Part shown: piece after piece, positions 25,462-33,980 of the stretch | Layout of the letters: each line of letters starts with the position of its first letter | Numbering within the stretch: position 1 is the first letter of the stretch | Source of the DNA: Nocardia testacea NBRC 100365 | GTDB taxonomy: Bacteria > Actinomycetota > Actinomycetes > Mycobacteriales > Mycobacteriaceae | Assembly: GCF_000308775.1 (NCBI RefSeq) | Contig: NZ_BAGJ01000168.1 | Coordinates: forward strand, 1-64,000 | Length of the DNA stretch: 64,000 nt | Direction of reading: 5' to 3' | Program-made: the position numbers and the translations under genes | Notes under the pieces: generated by a model | What the model was told of the DNA's origin: nothing | What the model saw: only the letters and a program-made list of their open reading frames with translations | Database searches by the model: none

Positions 25462-26145
25462 ATGAATGCTGAGATGGCCGCCCCCGGCTCGGTGCGCCCC
25501 GGCGGCCGTACCGCGCGCGTCCGCGCCGCGGTACTGCAGGTCGCCGGCGACCTGCTGGCCGAACACGGTTTTGCCCGGCTCGACCTCGCCGAGGTCGCCG
25601 CGCGCGCCGACGTCGGCAAGACGACCGTGTACCGCCGCTGGCGCACGCCGACCGGGCTCATCGCCGATCTCCTGGTGGATATGGCCGAACAGTCGCTTCC
25701 GCGCGCCGATACCGGCTCCCTGGTCGGCGATCTGACCGCCAATGCCCGCCTGGTCGCGAAAACCCTCGCCGATCCCCGGCAGGGCCGCCTGTTCCGCGCC
25801 GTGATCGCCGCCGCGACCTGCGACGAGAGCACCGCCGTGGCCCTGCGCCGGTTCTACGACGTCCGGCTCGCCGAATGGTCGCCGTGTATCACCGACGCGG
25901 TCGCCCGCGGCGAGGTCCCGGCCGGAACCGACCCACGCGCGGTCCTCACCGCCGTCTCCGGCCCGCTCTACTACCGGTTGCTGGCCAGCGGCGACCCTAT
26001 CGACGACCATGCCGCCCGGACAGCGGCCGCATCCGCGGCGAGCGCGGCCGCGGCCGGGATGTTCGGGCCGGCAGGGGACCGACCGATCGTCGCCGGGCGG
26101 CCCCTCACCGCGCCCGGGGAATCCAGAACGGATCGCGTCCGGTGA
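25462..26145 (+). CDS. TetR/AcrR-family transcriptional regulator
   Basis: The 227-residue protein has an N-terminal TetR DNA-binding domain: AAVLQVAGDLLAEHGFARLD, then LAEVAARADVGKTTVYRRWR, the standard recognition helix. The C-terminal ligand domain is helical and Ala-rich, of the type often seen with oxidoreductase targets. It is divergent from the aldo/keto reductase. Its last 41 bases overlap, tail to tail, the end of the gene on the other strand. The start is an ATG at 25462. Confidence 0.9.
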   Translation: MNAEMAAPGSVRPGGRTARVRAAVLQVAGDLLAEHGFARLDLAEVAARADVGKTTVYRRWRTPTGLIADLLVDMAEQSLPRADTGSLVGDLTANARLVAKTLADPRQGRLFRAVIAAATCDESTAVALRRFYDVRLAEWSPCITDAVARGEVPAGTDPRAVLTAVSGPLYYRLLASGDPIDDHAARTAAASAASAAAAGMFGPAGDRPIVAGRPLTAPGESRTDRVR

Positions 26146-26689
26146 GCCCCAGCACCCGGTGCAGAGCCGGAGCTCCGGGTCCGACCGGTACCACCGGGCC
26201 GAAGAGTCCGGGCGTGCCCTCCGGCGGCGTGTCCTTCAGGAACTCCAGCAGCGTCGCGAGGTCGGTATCGGAAACCTCGACGTCGCGACCGGTGGCCCGC
26301 GCCAGATCCCAGGAGTGGATGACCAATTCGTCCAGCGCCACACGCGCCGTGACCCCCGCGGGCATGGTCACGCCACCGGCCTCTGTCTCGCCTTCCCAGG
26401 CCGCGGGTTCCTGCCAGGCTTCGGCGAGCGCCTTCAACTGCGCGGGTATGCGGGCGCGCCAATCCGGTGCCAAGGCCGCGTCGGAATCGAATTGCGGCGC
26501 CGCCGATCCGCCGACTGCCTCCTTGGTCGCGGCCGCGCGGAACGCCTCGGCCAGGCCACCGACATGTTCCAGGATCGCGCGAACCGGAAGATCGGCGGGA
26601 GTACGGGTGTCGAGTTGCTCGTCGCCGATCGTGGCGACGATATCGGCGAGCGCGGCGGCCGCCTGCGACAGATCGAATTCGGGTTGCAT
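26105..26689 (-). CDS. TIGR03086-type metal-binding protein (DinB-like, maleylpyruvate-isomerase fold)
   Basis: The 194-residue protein starts at ATG 26689 (MQPEFDLSQAAAALADIV) after TAGGAGC. It has the four-helix DinB-like bundle of the TIGR03086 family. Probable metal-binding His residues lie in RAILEHVGGLAEAF and DELVIHSWDLARATG. Family members resemble mycothiol-dependent isomerases and transferases, but most have no assigned reaction. Its 3' end overlaps the tetR gene by 41 bases in convergent orientation. Confidence 0.82.
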   Translation of the reverse strand: MQPEFDLSQAAAALADIVATIGDEQLDTRTPADLPVRAILEHVGGLAEAFRAAATKEAVGGSAAPQFDSDAALAPDWRARIPAQLKALAEAWQEPAAWEGETEAGGVTMPAGVTARVALDELVIHSWDLARATGRDVEVSDTDLATLLEFLKDTPPEGTPGLFGPVVPVGPGAPALHRVLGLTGRDPFWIPRAR

Positions 26690-26856
26690 CGGTGCTCCTA
26701 GGGTCGGTGGATCCACCTGTACCGACGAGCCCGGCGGGCGGAATTCACCGGCCACGCCGCAAACGATGCCCGGTGGCCACCGGCCGGGCGCACACCCGAC
26801 CGAACCGGGATCGGAACCAGCAGCTACGGACGCCGGCGGCCGCGGCGGCTGCTGCG

Positions 26857-28494
26857 CTACGCCCGAGCGCCCACATTCGTGCGGACCGCAGTGTGCAGAT
26901 CACGCAACCCGGCACGATCGGTGATCACCTCGAGCACGCGGAACCCGTTCGCCGGCCCGGAGAGCTCGGTCGCCAGTTCGTCCAGCCCGACCTGCCGGTG
27001 CGGGATCCGGTAGGCCGCGCACAGGGCCGACAGATCCATTCCGTGCGGGGTGCCGAACACCCGCTCGAAAACCCCGGCGTACTGCGGATCGCCCTGTTCG
27101 AGGAGTTCGAAGATGCCGCCCCCGTCGTCGTTGGCGACCACGATGGTCAGATCGTCCGGACGGGGTTCCCCGCGCCCGATCAGCAGACCGGAGGCGTCGT
27201 GCAGGAAGGTGAGATCCCCGATCAACGCAACCGTGCGACCCGAATGGTGCAGTGCCGCACCCACCGCCGAGGACACCGTACCGTCGATCCCGGCGACACC
27301 CCGGTTGGACAGCACCCGGACCCCGGGCCGCGGTGTGGATACCAGCGCGGCGTCGCGCACCGGATTCGATGCCCCCAAGAGCAGTTGATCGCCCTCGCGC
27401 AGCGCGTCCATCACCACCGCGGCCACATGCAGGCCGGTGGGTTTCGGATGCCGCGACAGCTCCTCGCGCACCACCGAACGGGCCCGCTGGTCCAGATCGC
27501 GGCACCGGGCCAGCCACTGCGGATCGGGCGTGCCGGTCGTCACCGCGCGGGTACCGGTACCGACCACATTGCCCGAGACATCGGGCCAGCGCGGACCGGT
27601 GGTCAGCGCGTACACGGTGACCTCGGGATCGGCCAGCACCCGGGACACCTGCCGGTGCAGCGTCGGCCGGCCGGTGATGATCGCCTGACGGGGCTTCAGC
27701 AGCGGCAGGGCCAGCGGGTGCAGGGCCGGACCGTGCACCGGCGCGGTGGGTTCGGCGACCGTCGGCAATGCCGCCAGTTCGGTGCGCAGACCGGCACCGT
27801 GCCCGGAGATCACCACGGTATCGGGGGTGAGGTCGATTTCGAGCGGGACATCGAGGGTGGCGTACTGCGTTGCCGTCCAGGGCTGCTCGGTGCCGCGCCC
27901 GGCCGGGATGTTCTCGCCCTCCCGTAAATCCGGCACCAGCGGTTCGCGCAGCGGGATATCGAAGTGCACCGGTCCGGCATTGCCCGATCGGGTCCCGCGC
28001 GCGGCGGCGAGCACCCGGCACACCGAGGAGCGCCAGACGCTGTTCTGCGTCGGATAATCGGGGGCCGGCTCGGCTTCGGCGAGCCCGAGACTGATGGTCG
28101 CGCGGACCTGGCTGCCGAACAGACCGAGCTGTTCGACGGTCTGGTTGGCGCCGGTACCCAGCATTTCGTACGGCCGGTTGGCGCTGAGCACGATCAGCGG
28201 GATCCGAGCGTAATTGGCCTCCAATACGGCGGGCCCCAGATTGGCCACCGCGGTCCCCGAGGTCATCACCACCGGAACCGGGGCGCCCGAGGCGACGGCC
28301 AGGCCGATGGCCAGGAATCCGGCGGTCCGCTCGTCGACCCGCATATGCAACCGGAGCCGTCCGGCGGCGTCGGCGGCCTGGAGAGCGAACGCCAGCGGAG
28401 CGTTACGCGAGCCGGGGCACAGCACGACTTCCCGCACCCCACCGCGTGCGAGTTCGTCGACGACCACCCGCGCCTGCGCTGTTGACGGATTCAC
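26857..28494 (-). CDS. menD: SEPHCHC synthase MenD
   Basis: MenD is the thiamine-diphosphate enzyme that joins isochorismate and 2-oxoglutarate at the start of the menaquinone branch. The 545-residue protein starts at GTG 28494 with GGAGGC just ahead. It shows the N-terminal LARGGVREVVLCPGSRNAPL, the catalytic-Glu region HMRVDERTAGFLAIGLA, and the ThDP/Mg site GDLTFLHDASGLL with NDDGGGIFELLEQG. It is on the minus strand while menG and menB are on the plus strand, so the men genes form several transcription units. Confidence 0.96.
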   Translation of the reverse strand: MNPSTAQARVVVDELARGGVREVVLCPGSRNAPLAFALQAADAAGRLRLHMRVDERTAGFLAIGLAVASGAPVPVVMTSGTAVANLGPAVLEANYARIPLIVLSANRPYEMLGTGANQTVEQLGLFGSQVRATISLGLAEAEPAPDYPTQNSVWRSSVCRVLAAARGTRSGNAGPVHFDIPLREPLVPDLREGENIPAGRGTEQPWTATQYATLDVPLEIDLTPDTVVISGHGAGLRTELAALPTVAEPTAPVHGPALHPLALPLLKPRQAIITGRPTLHRQVSRVLADPEVTVYALTTGPRWPDVSGNVVGTGTRAVTTGTPDPQWLARCRDLDQRARSVVREELSRHPKPTGLHVAAVVMDALREGDQLLLGASNPVRDAALVSTPRPGVRVLSNRGVAGIDGTVSSAVGAALHHSGRTVALIGDLTFLHDASGLLIGRGEPRPDDLTIVVANDDGGGIFELLEQGDPQYAGVFERVFGTPHGMDLSALCAAYRIPHRQVGLDELATELSGPANGFRVLEVITDRAGLRDLHTAVRTNVGARA

Positions 28495-28567
28495 GCCTCC
28501 AGACTGTCAGACCACGCACGCCGCGTCTGCGTCGCCCTGCTCACACCACCGAGTCACGGCCGAACCC

Positions 28568-28636
28568 GGATGGCAGGAACGAGCCAGGCCCGGAGGCGGC
28601 AGCGGAGCCTGACCACGCAGGGCACTCGCTCATCCC
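28568..28636. repeat. Dispersed hairpin repeat, copy 4 (upstream of menD)
   Basis: Read on the minus strand the core is CCCTGCGTGGTCAGGCTCCG with CCGCCTCCGGGCCTG, in inverted orientation to the other copies. The arms GGATG/CATCC and GAACGAG/CTCGCTC pair with one G-U. The remainder of the 277-base spacer (28495-28771) holds only the terminator at 28710. Confidence 0.7.
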
Positions 28637-28709
28637 GATCGACCCCGGCGGCTGCGCGCCGCTCGGCGCGCAGGCCGGATATCGAAAGACCCCCCGAAAC
28701 TCCCCCGTC

Positions 28710-28733
28710 GGGGACCTCGTCGTCGAGGTCCCC
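28710..28733 (-). terminator. Terminator hairpin after the DUF6918 gene
   Basis: A perfect 10-bp stem (GGGGACCTCG/CGAGGTCCCC) with a 4-nt loop lies about 38 bases past the stop codon of the upstream minus-strand gene. It has no clear T-run. Confidence 0.6.
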
Positions 28734-28771
28734 CGGGTGCCGCGCGCACGCGCGGCCGTATCACACGTCGG

Positions 28772-29218
28772 TCAGCCGGCGTGCTTCTGCACCAGGTCGC
28801 CGACCCGGGGCAGCGCCTCGATGACATTCTTCTTGGCCGAGGAACGCATCGAGTTGTACACCTTCTGCAGGGCCGGGCGGCTGGAGCTCGCGGCGCGCGC
28901 ATCGGTGACGGTCAGCAGGGACTCGGCGACCTCGTCACCCTTGGCGCTCAGCAGCTCACCGAAGGTGCCGGTGCCACCGGCCTGGAACTCGCTCCAGTAC
29001 GGCTGAAGCTGCTCGAGCAGCTTGGGCGCCAGCGATTCCAGGGCGTCGGGCACGATGGACGGGCTGATCTTCTTCACCGCCGCGTACCCACCCTTCACGG
29101 CCAGACCCGACGCACCACCCTTATCGGAGACCTCGGCGTCCAGGACCTGGACGGCGTCGGCGAGGAAGGCCGGGCGCGTAGCCTCGTCAAGCAGTGATTC
29201 AGACAGTGCTGCAACCAA
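28772..29218 (-). CDS. DUF6918-like conserved hypothetical protein
   Basis: The 148-residue protein has no enzyme motif I recognise. It is mostly helical. It begins LVAALSESLLDEATRPAFLA and contains an internal GGYAAVKKISPSIVPDALES and a basic C-terminal segment KKNVIEALPRVGDLVQKHAG. I placed the start at TTG 29218 because GGAGG lies nine bases upstream; the frame itself opens at 29263. The family assignment is from memory of a widespread actinobacterial group and is tentative. It is monocistronic by position. Confidence 0.7.
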   Translation of the reverse strand: MVAALSESLLDEATRPAFLADAVQVLDAEVSDKGGASGLAVKGGYAAVKKISPSIVPDALESLAPKLLEQLQPYWSEFQAGGTGTFGELLSAKGDEVAESLLTVTDARAASSSRPALQKVYNSMRSSAKKNVIEALPRVGDLVQKHAG

Positions 29219-29487
29219 TTTAAGGATCCTCCGGATCAGTACTCGTATGGACGGGCAACGCAACTATACGCATCACCCGCAGGAGTACTTTGCGCCCCGC
29301 ATGGGTAAGCAACAGACGGAGATAGGGCCTCCGCAACCACGGAAGTGTTACGGGCCCGCGCCTTTCGGCCCCACCCTGCCCGTCGCACCGGGCGCGACCA
29401 GCAAGATCAGCCCGGCGACTCGTCACACACGGGAAGCGGAAGGCCCCGGCCCGGATACCGTTGTGGCGGTATCGCCGGGACGCCCGA

Positions 29488-30144
29488 TCAGGGCTGCCAG
29501 GGCAGTAGTTGAACCATCAGCCCTTCACTGTCGGCCAGCACGGTGCCTTCCTCGTCGACCAGTTCGGCGCTGATGAAGGTTTTGCGGCCCTCGATGCGCT
29601 CGACCCGGCCGCGTACGGTCAGCGGAGTATCGAGGGGAGTCACCTTGCGGTAGTTCACGTGCAGGAAGGCGGTCCGGCTGATCGGACGCCCGGCGTAGTG
29701 CACGGTCATCCCGAACAGGTCGTCGAACAGCAGTGGGAGGACACCGCCGTGCGCGGCGGAATTCCCGCCGAGATGGAAACGCCGGAACACACCCTGCATC
29801 ACGATGCCGTCGGGTCCGGCCGAGACCGTACGCCAGGGCAGCAGGAGCAGACTGCCGCGCCCGGGCAGTTCGATGGCCCGGCCGGCCGGACCCTGCTGCT
29901 CCGGGGCCCGGTACGGGCCGAGCAGATCGATCAGCGCGTTCACCTGGTCGCGCGCCGCCCCATACACCTCGGCGGGAGCGTCCGCGGAGACGGCGAGGTC
30001 CTGGAGCGTGCGCATGGCCTCGACGAATTCGCCGAATTCCGGGCCCACCCGGGCCGGGGTGACCTTGGGGAACCCGCCGTGCCGCTCGTACCGATCCTCG
30101 TCGACAGCGCTGTCGTCGATCGTCGGTTGGGTCTGCTCGCTCAT
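29488..30144 (-). CDS. PaaI-type hotdog acyl-CoA thioesterase, candidate DHNA-CoA hydrolase
   Basis: Hotdog-fold thioesterases hydrolyse acyl-CoA esters. The 218-residue protein has a helical N-terminal part and a C-terminal hotdog domain with the motif GGNSAAHGGVLPLLFDDLFG and the strand FLHVNYRKVTPLDTPLTVRG. TACGGT six bases before the ATG 30144 suggests a leaderless transcript. It is divergent from menB, with starts 107 bases apart. Menaquinone synthesis needs a DHNA-CoA hydrolase between MenB and MenA, and no other candidate lies in the window. That role is inferred from position only; a general medium-chain thioesterase is equally possible. Confidence 0.8.
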   Translation of the reverse strand: MSEQTQPTIDDSAVDEDRYERHGGFPKVTPARVGPEFGEFVEAMRTLQDLAVSADAPAEVYGAARDQVNALIDLLGPYRAPEQQGPAGRAIELPGRGSLLLLPWRTVSAGPDGIVMQGVFRRFHLGGNSAAHGGVLPLLFDDLFGMTVHYAGRPISRTAFLHVNYRKVTPLDTPLTVRGRVERIEGRKTFISAELVDEEGTVLADSEGLMVQLLPWQP

Positions 30145-30250
30145 ATACGCACCGTAACCCCCGGTTATACGGTGTCCAAACATTTCGGCTCGGATGTGGT
30201 GAACTCAACGGCCCGCCGGCGGCCCCGCCGGGCCTGATGTAATCACCCTC

Positions 30251-31144
30251 ATGACGTTCAATCCGACGCTGTGGCGCGAAGTGGCCGGGTTCGAGAACCT
30301 GACCGACATCACCTACCACCGCCACATCGAACAGGGCACCGTCCGGATCGCCTTCGACCGCCCCGAAGTGCGCAACGCCTTCCGCCCGCACACGGTCGAC
30401 GAACTCTTCAGCGTGCTCGAGCACGCCCGCACGACCGCCGATGTCGGCGCCGTCCTGCTCACCGGCAACGGCCCCAGCCCCAAGGACGGCGGCTGGGCGT
30501 TCTGTTCCGGCGGCGACCAGCGCATCCGCGGCCGCAGCGGCTACCAGTACGCCAGCGGCGACACCGCCGACACCGTGGACAAGGCGCGCGCCGGCCGCCT
30601 GCACATCCTCGAGGTCCAGCGACTCATCCGGTTCATGCCCAAGATCGTGATCGCCCTGGTCAACGGCTGGGCCGCGGGCGGCGGCCACAGCCTGCACGTC
30701 GTCTGCGACCTCACCCTCGCCAGCCGTGAACACGCGCGCTTCAAACAGACCGACGCCGACGTCGGCAGCTTCGACGGCGGCTACGGCAGCGCCTACCTCG
30801 CCAAACTGGTCGGCCAGAAATTCGCCCGCGAGATCTTCTTCCTCGGCCGCACCTACACCGCCGAGGACATGCACGCCATGGGGGCGGTCAACGAGGTGGT
30901 GGACCACGCGGAACTGGAGAACGTCGCCCTGGAATGGGCCGAGGCCATCAACGGAAAGTCCCCCCAGGCTCAGCGCATGCTCAAATACGCTTTCAACCTC
31001 GCCGACGACGGCCTGGTGGGCCAGCAGCTGTTCGCCGGAGAAGCGACGCGGATGGCGTACATGACCGACGAGGCGATCGAAGGCCGCGACTCCTTCCTGG
31101 AAAAGCGCGCCCCCGACTGGACCCCCTACCCCTGGTATTTCTGA
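30251..31144 (+). CDS. menB: 1,4-dihydroxy-2-naphthoyl-CoA synthase MenB
   Basis: MenB is a crotonase-fold enzyme that cyclises succinylbenzoyl-CoA to DHNA-CoA. The 297-residue protein has the MenB-specific segments CSGGDQRIRGRSGYQY, the oxyanion-hole region NGWAAGGGHSLHVVCDLTLA, SFDGGYGSAYLAKLVGQK with its catalytic Asp, and the C-terminal RAPDWTPYPWYF. It is on the plus strand, divergent from the thioesterase gene. A large structured repeat begins only about 10 bases after its stop codon. Confidence 0.97.
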   Translation: MTFNPTLWREVAGFENLTDITYHRHIEQGTVRIAFDRPEVRNAFRPHTVDELFSVLEHARTTADVGAVLLTGNGPSPKDGGWAFCSGGDQRIRGRSGYQYASGDTADTVDKARAGRLHILEVQRLIRFMPKIVIALVNGWAAGGGHSLHVVCDLTLASREHARFKQTDADVGSFDGGYGSAYLAKLVGQKFAREIFFLGRTYTAEDMHAMGAVNEVVDHAELENVALEWAEAINGKSPQAQRMLKYAFNLADDGLVGQQLFAGEATRMAYMTDEAIEGRDSFLEKRAPDWTPYPWYF

Positions 31145-31151
31145 GTTCATT

Positions 31152-31611
31152 GGCCCCGCCTCCGGCGGGGCGGGGTCGAGGCCCCCGGAGGTCCCGCCGT
31201 TCAGGCCTCGAGACTTGCGATGTGCGGTGGGCCGTCCATAGAGTGCGGCCATTGAGCACCTTCGGCCAAGGGCAGGACGGGCCTAGACCCTTTGTGGGCC
31301 TCGTAAAACTCGGCACCGAGAAAGCGCTGCTGTTCGTGAAAGCGATCAGACGCCAGGTCGGCCGGGGCGGTCGAGTCGGCATCCGACCCGGACCTCGAAT
31401 GCTCACGCAACCCGCATGTGTCGAGTTTTACGAGACACCTGAAAGGGTTGAGGCCCGTCTCGCCGTTTCGGCCTCGAAAGCGCCCGCGCGAAGCGCAAGT
31501 CTCGAGGCCGAAACGGCGAGACCAAGGGGGCCTCAACCCCGCGCGCCGGAGGCGCGCAAATAAACACAGCACCTTCACGAGCGAGCCCACATACCCACCT
31601 TCGCGGTCGGC
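31152..31611. repeat. Large interspersed structured repeat, copy B
   Basis: This is the second copy of the element at 12811-13345, in the same orientation. The left arm ends CTCGAGACTTGCG at 31219 and the right arm starts CGCAAGTCTCGAGG at 31494. The giant hairpin near 31445-31540 is identical to copy A over about 95 bases. The opening hairpin differs completely in stem sequence (CCCCGCC/GGCGGGG here, GCGGCGCC/GGCGCCGC in A) but keeps its fold. The middle third (31220-31444) is the most divergent. The 25-bp tail has only about two units. Confidence 0.85.
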
Positions 31612-31629
31612 TCCGCATTCACGGTCCGG

Positions 31630-31716
31630 CCCCGCGGCCACCACACCCCGGCCCCGCGCTCATCACCGTCCAACCACACGCCCCAGCCCCGCGGCCACCA
31701 CACCCCGACCCCGCGC
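31630..31716. repeat. Pair of 30-bp direct repeats
   Basis: A 30-base sequence starting CCCCGCGGCCACCACACC occurs at 31630-31659 and 31687-31716 with one mismatch, in a C-rich, G-poor stretch between the large repeat and the VOC gene. No gene is visible in 31612-31811. Confidence 0.7.
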
Positions 31717-31811
31717 CCCGGCCCACACCGCCTCCCAGCACCGGCCCCCCGTAATCCCACGCAGCGCAAATCGGACACAACATCGCCTCAACACCCCTAG
31801 ACTTTCCTGCG

Positions 31812-32195
31812 ATGGACATCCTCAGCAGCCGAATCATCCTGCGGCCCCGGGACTACGCGACCACCCTGGCGTTCTACCGTGACGCCCTCGGCCTGGCGAT
31901 CTACCGCGAATACCCGGGCGGCACGGTTTTCTTCGCCGGGCAGTCGTTGATCGAGGTGGCCGGGCACGGGGCGACCGAGTCCGATCCGGCCGGGTTCGCC
32001 GGGGCGATCTGGTTGCAGGTGCGTGATGTGGCGGCGGTGGCGGTGGAGTTGACGATCAAAGGGGTGGCGATCGACCGGGCGCCGGTGACCGAGCCGTGGG
32101 GCCTGATGGAGATGTGGGTGAAGGACCCGGACGGGGTGCCGATCGTGCTGGTCGAGGTGCCGGAGGACCATCCGATCCGGCGCGACACCCGCTGA
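31812..32195 (+). CDS. VOC family protein
   Basis: This is a 127-residue glyoxalase/dioxygenase-fold protein. The first half begins SSRIILRPRDYATTLAFYRD and the second ends MWVKDPDGVPIVLVEVPED, with a Glu at the usual metal-ligand position. A VOC protein also lies between menB and menE in mycobacteria (Rv0546c position). TAGACT lies eight bases before the ATG. The substrate is unknown; conserved linkage to menB/menE hints at, but does not prove, a quinone-related role. The following 281 bases (32196-32476) show no gene. Confidence 0.83.
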   Translation: MDILSSRIILRPRDYATTLAFYRDALGLAIYREYPGGTVFFAGQSLIEVAGHGATESDPAGFAGAIWLQVRDVAAVAVELTIKGVAIDRAPVTEPWGLMEMWVKDPDGVPIVLVEVPEDHPIRRDTR

Positions 32196-32476
32196 CCCGG
32201 GGTGGGCGCGAGTTTTCTGCCGGGTTGCCAACCCCCGGCCCCCCGGGCGACGATACGATCGGATGGCCGCCCGATCACCGACGCCCGGTGCGACCGCTTT
32301 CGTACCGTCCGACGAGTGAATCGCAGTCCCATGCCTGGCCCAGCCCAATCCGATCAGCCGGCTCCGGCGCCCTGTCCCGGCAGCATCGACCCCTGCTGTC
32401 CGCTTCCCGGCGGGCATGAAACCATCGCTGCCGTGAGCGAGCGAATCGCGGCCTTCCGGCGAGCCGGGGACAAGGC

Positions 32477-33646
32477 GTGGCCGTGACGAAAACCTTGCGT
32501 ACTCTGCCCATACCCACCGGCAGCGGAGTCAGCGACGTACTGCCGCACCTGCGGCAGGTGCTGGACGGTAGCGGGTCGGCGGCCTGGCTGCCGGTTCCCG
32601 CGAGCGACCGGCGCGAAGCCCGCCGGCTGGGTGACGCGCTCGCCCCGGGCGAGCCGATCGCCGACGATATCGCGCTCGTGGTCACCACCTCCGGTACGAC
32701 CGGGGTCCCGAAAGGCGCCATGCTCACCGCGGCCGCGTTGCGGGCCAGCGGTGATGCCACGCATGAACGGCTCGGCGGCCCCGGTAGCTGGCTGCTCGCC
32801 CTGCCCACTCATCACATCGCCGGATTACAGGTGTTGCTGCGGTCCTTGCTGGCCGGGACCGAGCCGACGGTGGTGGATGTGTCGGGCGGTTTCCTGCCCG
32901 AGGCGCTGGCGGGTGCGATCGCGGGTATGCGCGGTGAACGGCGCTACACCTCGCTGGTGCCGACCCAGTTGATCAAGGTCCTGGAGACACCCGCCGCGGC
33001 CGCCGCGCTGGCCGAACTGGACGCGGTGCTCATCGGCGGCGCCGCGACCCCGTCGCCGGTGTACGAGCGGGCCCGGGATGCCGGTATCAATGTCGTGCGC
33101 ACCTACGGGATGAGCGAGACCTGCGGCGGCTGCGTCTACGACGGTATCCCGCTGACCGGGGCCCGGGTGCGGATCGAGGACGACCGCATCCTGCTCGGCG
33201 GCGAGATGCTCGCCGCCGGGTATCGCAATATGCCCGATCATCCGGCGTTCGCCGAACCGGGCTGGTTCCGCACCGACGACGCGGGAGTCTTCCAGGACGG
33301 GGTACTGCGCGTCCTGGGCCGGCTGGACGAAGCGATCAGCACCGGTGGCCTGCTGGTGATCCCACAGGTGGTGGAGGCCGTACTCGCCACCCATCCCGCG
33401 GTATCGGAATGCGTGGTGCTGGGCCTCCCCGACGACAGGCTGGGCCAGCGGGTGGCACTCGCGGTGGTGCCTGTGCCCGGAACCGCCCCCACGCTCGACG
33501 AACTGCGCGAGCATGTGCTGGCCGAACTGGATGCCGTGGCCGCGCCGCGCGAACTCACCCTCGTCGATGAAATCCCGCTGCTTGGACCGGGGAAACCCGA
33601 TCGCGGCGCGCTGCGCAGATACCTGCTGGCCGAGTCGGCGTCCTGA
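32477..33646 (+). CDS. menE: o-succinylbenzoate-CoA ligase MenE
   Basis: MenE activates o-succinylbenzoate with ATP and CoA. The 389-residue protein is a short ANL-superfamily member, as usual for actinobacterial MenE. It has the phosphate-binding loop VVTTSGTTGVPKGAML, the substrate region LPTHHIAGLQVLLRSL, TYGMSETCGGCVYDG, the hinge-containing GWFRTDDAGVF with LGRLDEAISTGG, and the catalytic-Lys end LGPGKPDRGAL. Two GTG codons (32477 and 32483) are possible starts, and no strong ribosome-binding site separates them. It is co-directional with menB and menA. Confidence 0.95.
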   Translation: MAVTKTLRTLPIPTGSGVSDVLPHLRQVLDGSGSAAWLPVPASDRREARRLGDALAPGEPIADDIALVVTTSGTTGVPKGAMLTAAALRASGDATHERLGGPGSWLLALPTHHIAGLQVLLRSLLAGTEPTVVDVSGGFLPEALAGAIAGMRGERRYTSLVPTQLIKVLETPAAAAALAELDAVLIGGAATPSPVYERARDAGINVVRTYGMSETCGGCVYDGIPLTGARVRIEDDRILLGGEMLAAGYRNMPDHPAFAEPGWFRTDDAGVFQDGVLRVLGRLDEAISTGGLLVIPQVVEAVLATHPAVSECVVLGLPDDRLGQRVALAVVPVPGTAPTLDELREHVLAELDAVAAPRELTLVDEIPLLGPGKPDRGALRRYLLAESAS

Positions 33647-33652
33647 CCGGAG

Positions 33653-33681
33653 CGGGCCGCGGCGGTTCCCGCCGCGGCCCG
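33653..33681. terminator. Bidirectional terminator between menE and a convergent gene
   Basis: A perfect 13-bp stem (CGGGCCGCGGCGG with its complement) and a 3-nt loop lie 6 bases past the menE stop codon and 12 bases from the convergent stop. Confidence 0.8.
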
Positions 33682-33692
33682 GGCTCGGTTGA

Positions 33693-33980
33693 TCAGGACT
33701 CGTCGTCCCCGTAATCGCCTTCGTAATCGTCCCCCAGCGGGACCGCGATGGACTGCTCGGCGATATCGGCCGGGTTCGCATGCCACTCGTCGGGGCGGCC
33801 ACCGACCAGCAGCGGCTCGTCGGGCACCGGCACGTCGTCGGGCACCGACCGGGGATCGATATCGCCGTAGGGTGCATCGTCGGGATAGGCCGGTGCGGCC
33901 TGTTCGGCGCGGTCGGCCTCGGGCACTGCTTCGAAGGCGTCCGGGTCGATCGTCCGGGGCGTCTTGTCATGCTGGGCCAT
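33693..33980 (-). CDS. Small acidic hypothetical protein
   Basis: The 95-residue protein is rich in D, E and P throughout (for example DDAPYGDIDPRSVPDDVPVP, and the end GDDYEGDYGDDES). It has no hydrophobic core or membrane segment, so it is probably disordered. GGAGGAGAGGAG precedes the ATG, and the codon pattern is that of a translated gene. It lies between menE and menA on the opposite strand. I do not recognise a family or function. Confidence 0.7.
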   Translation of the reverse strand: MAQHDKTPRTIDPDAFEAVPEADRAEQAAPAYPDDAPYGDIDPRSVPDDVPVPDEPLLVGGRPDEWHANPADIAEQSIAVPLGDDYEGDYGDDES

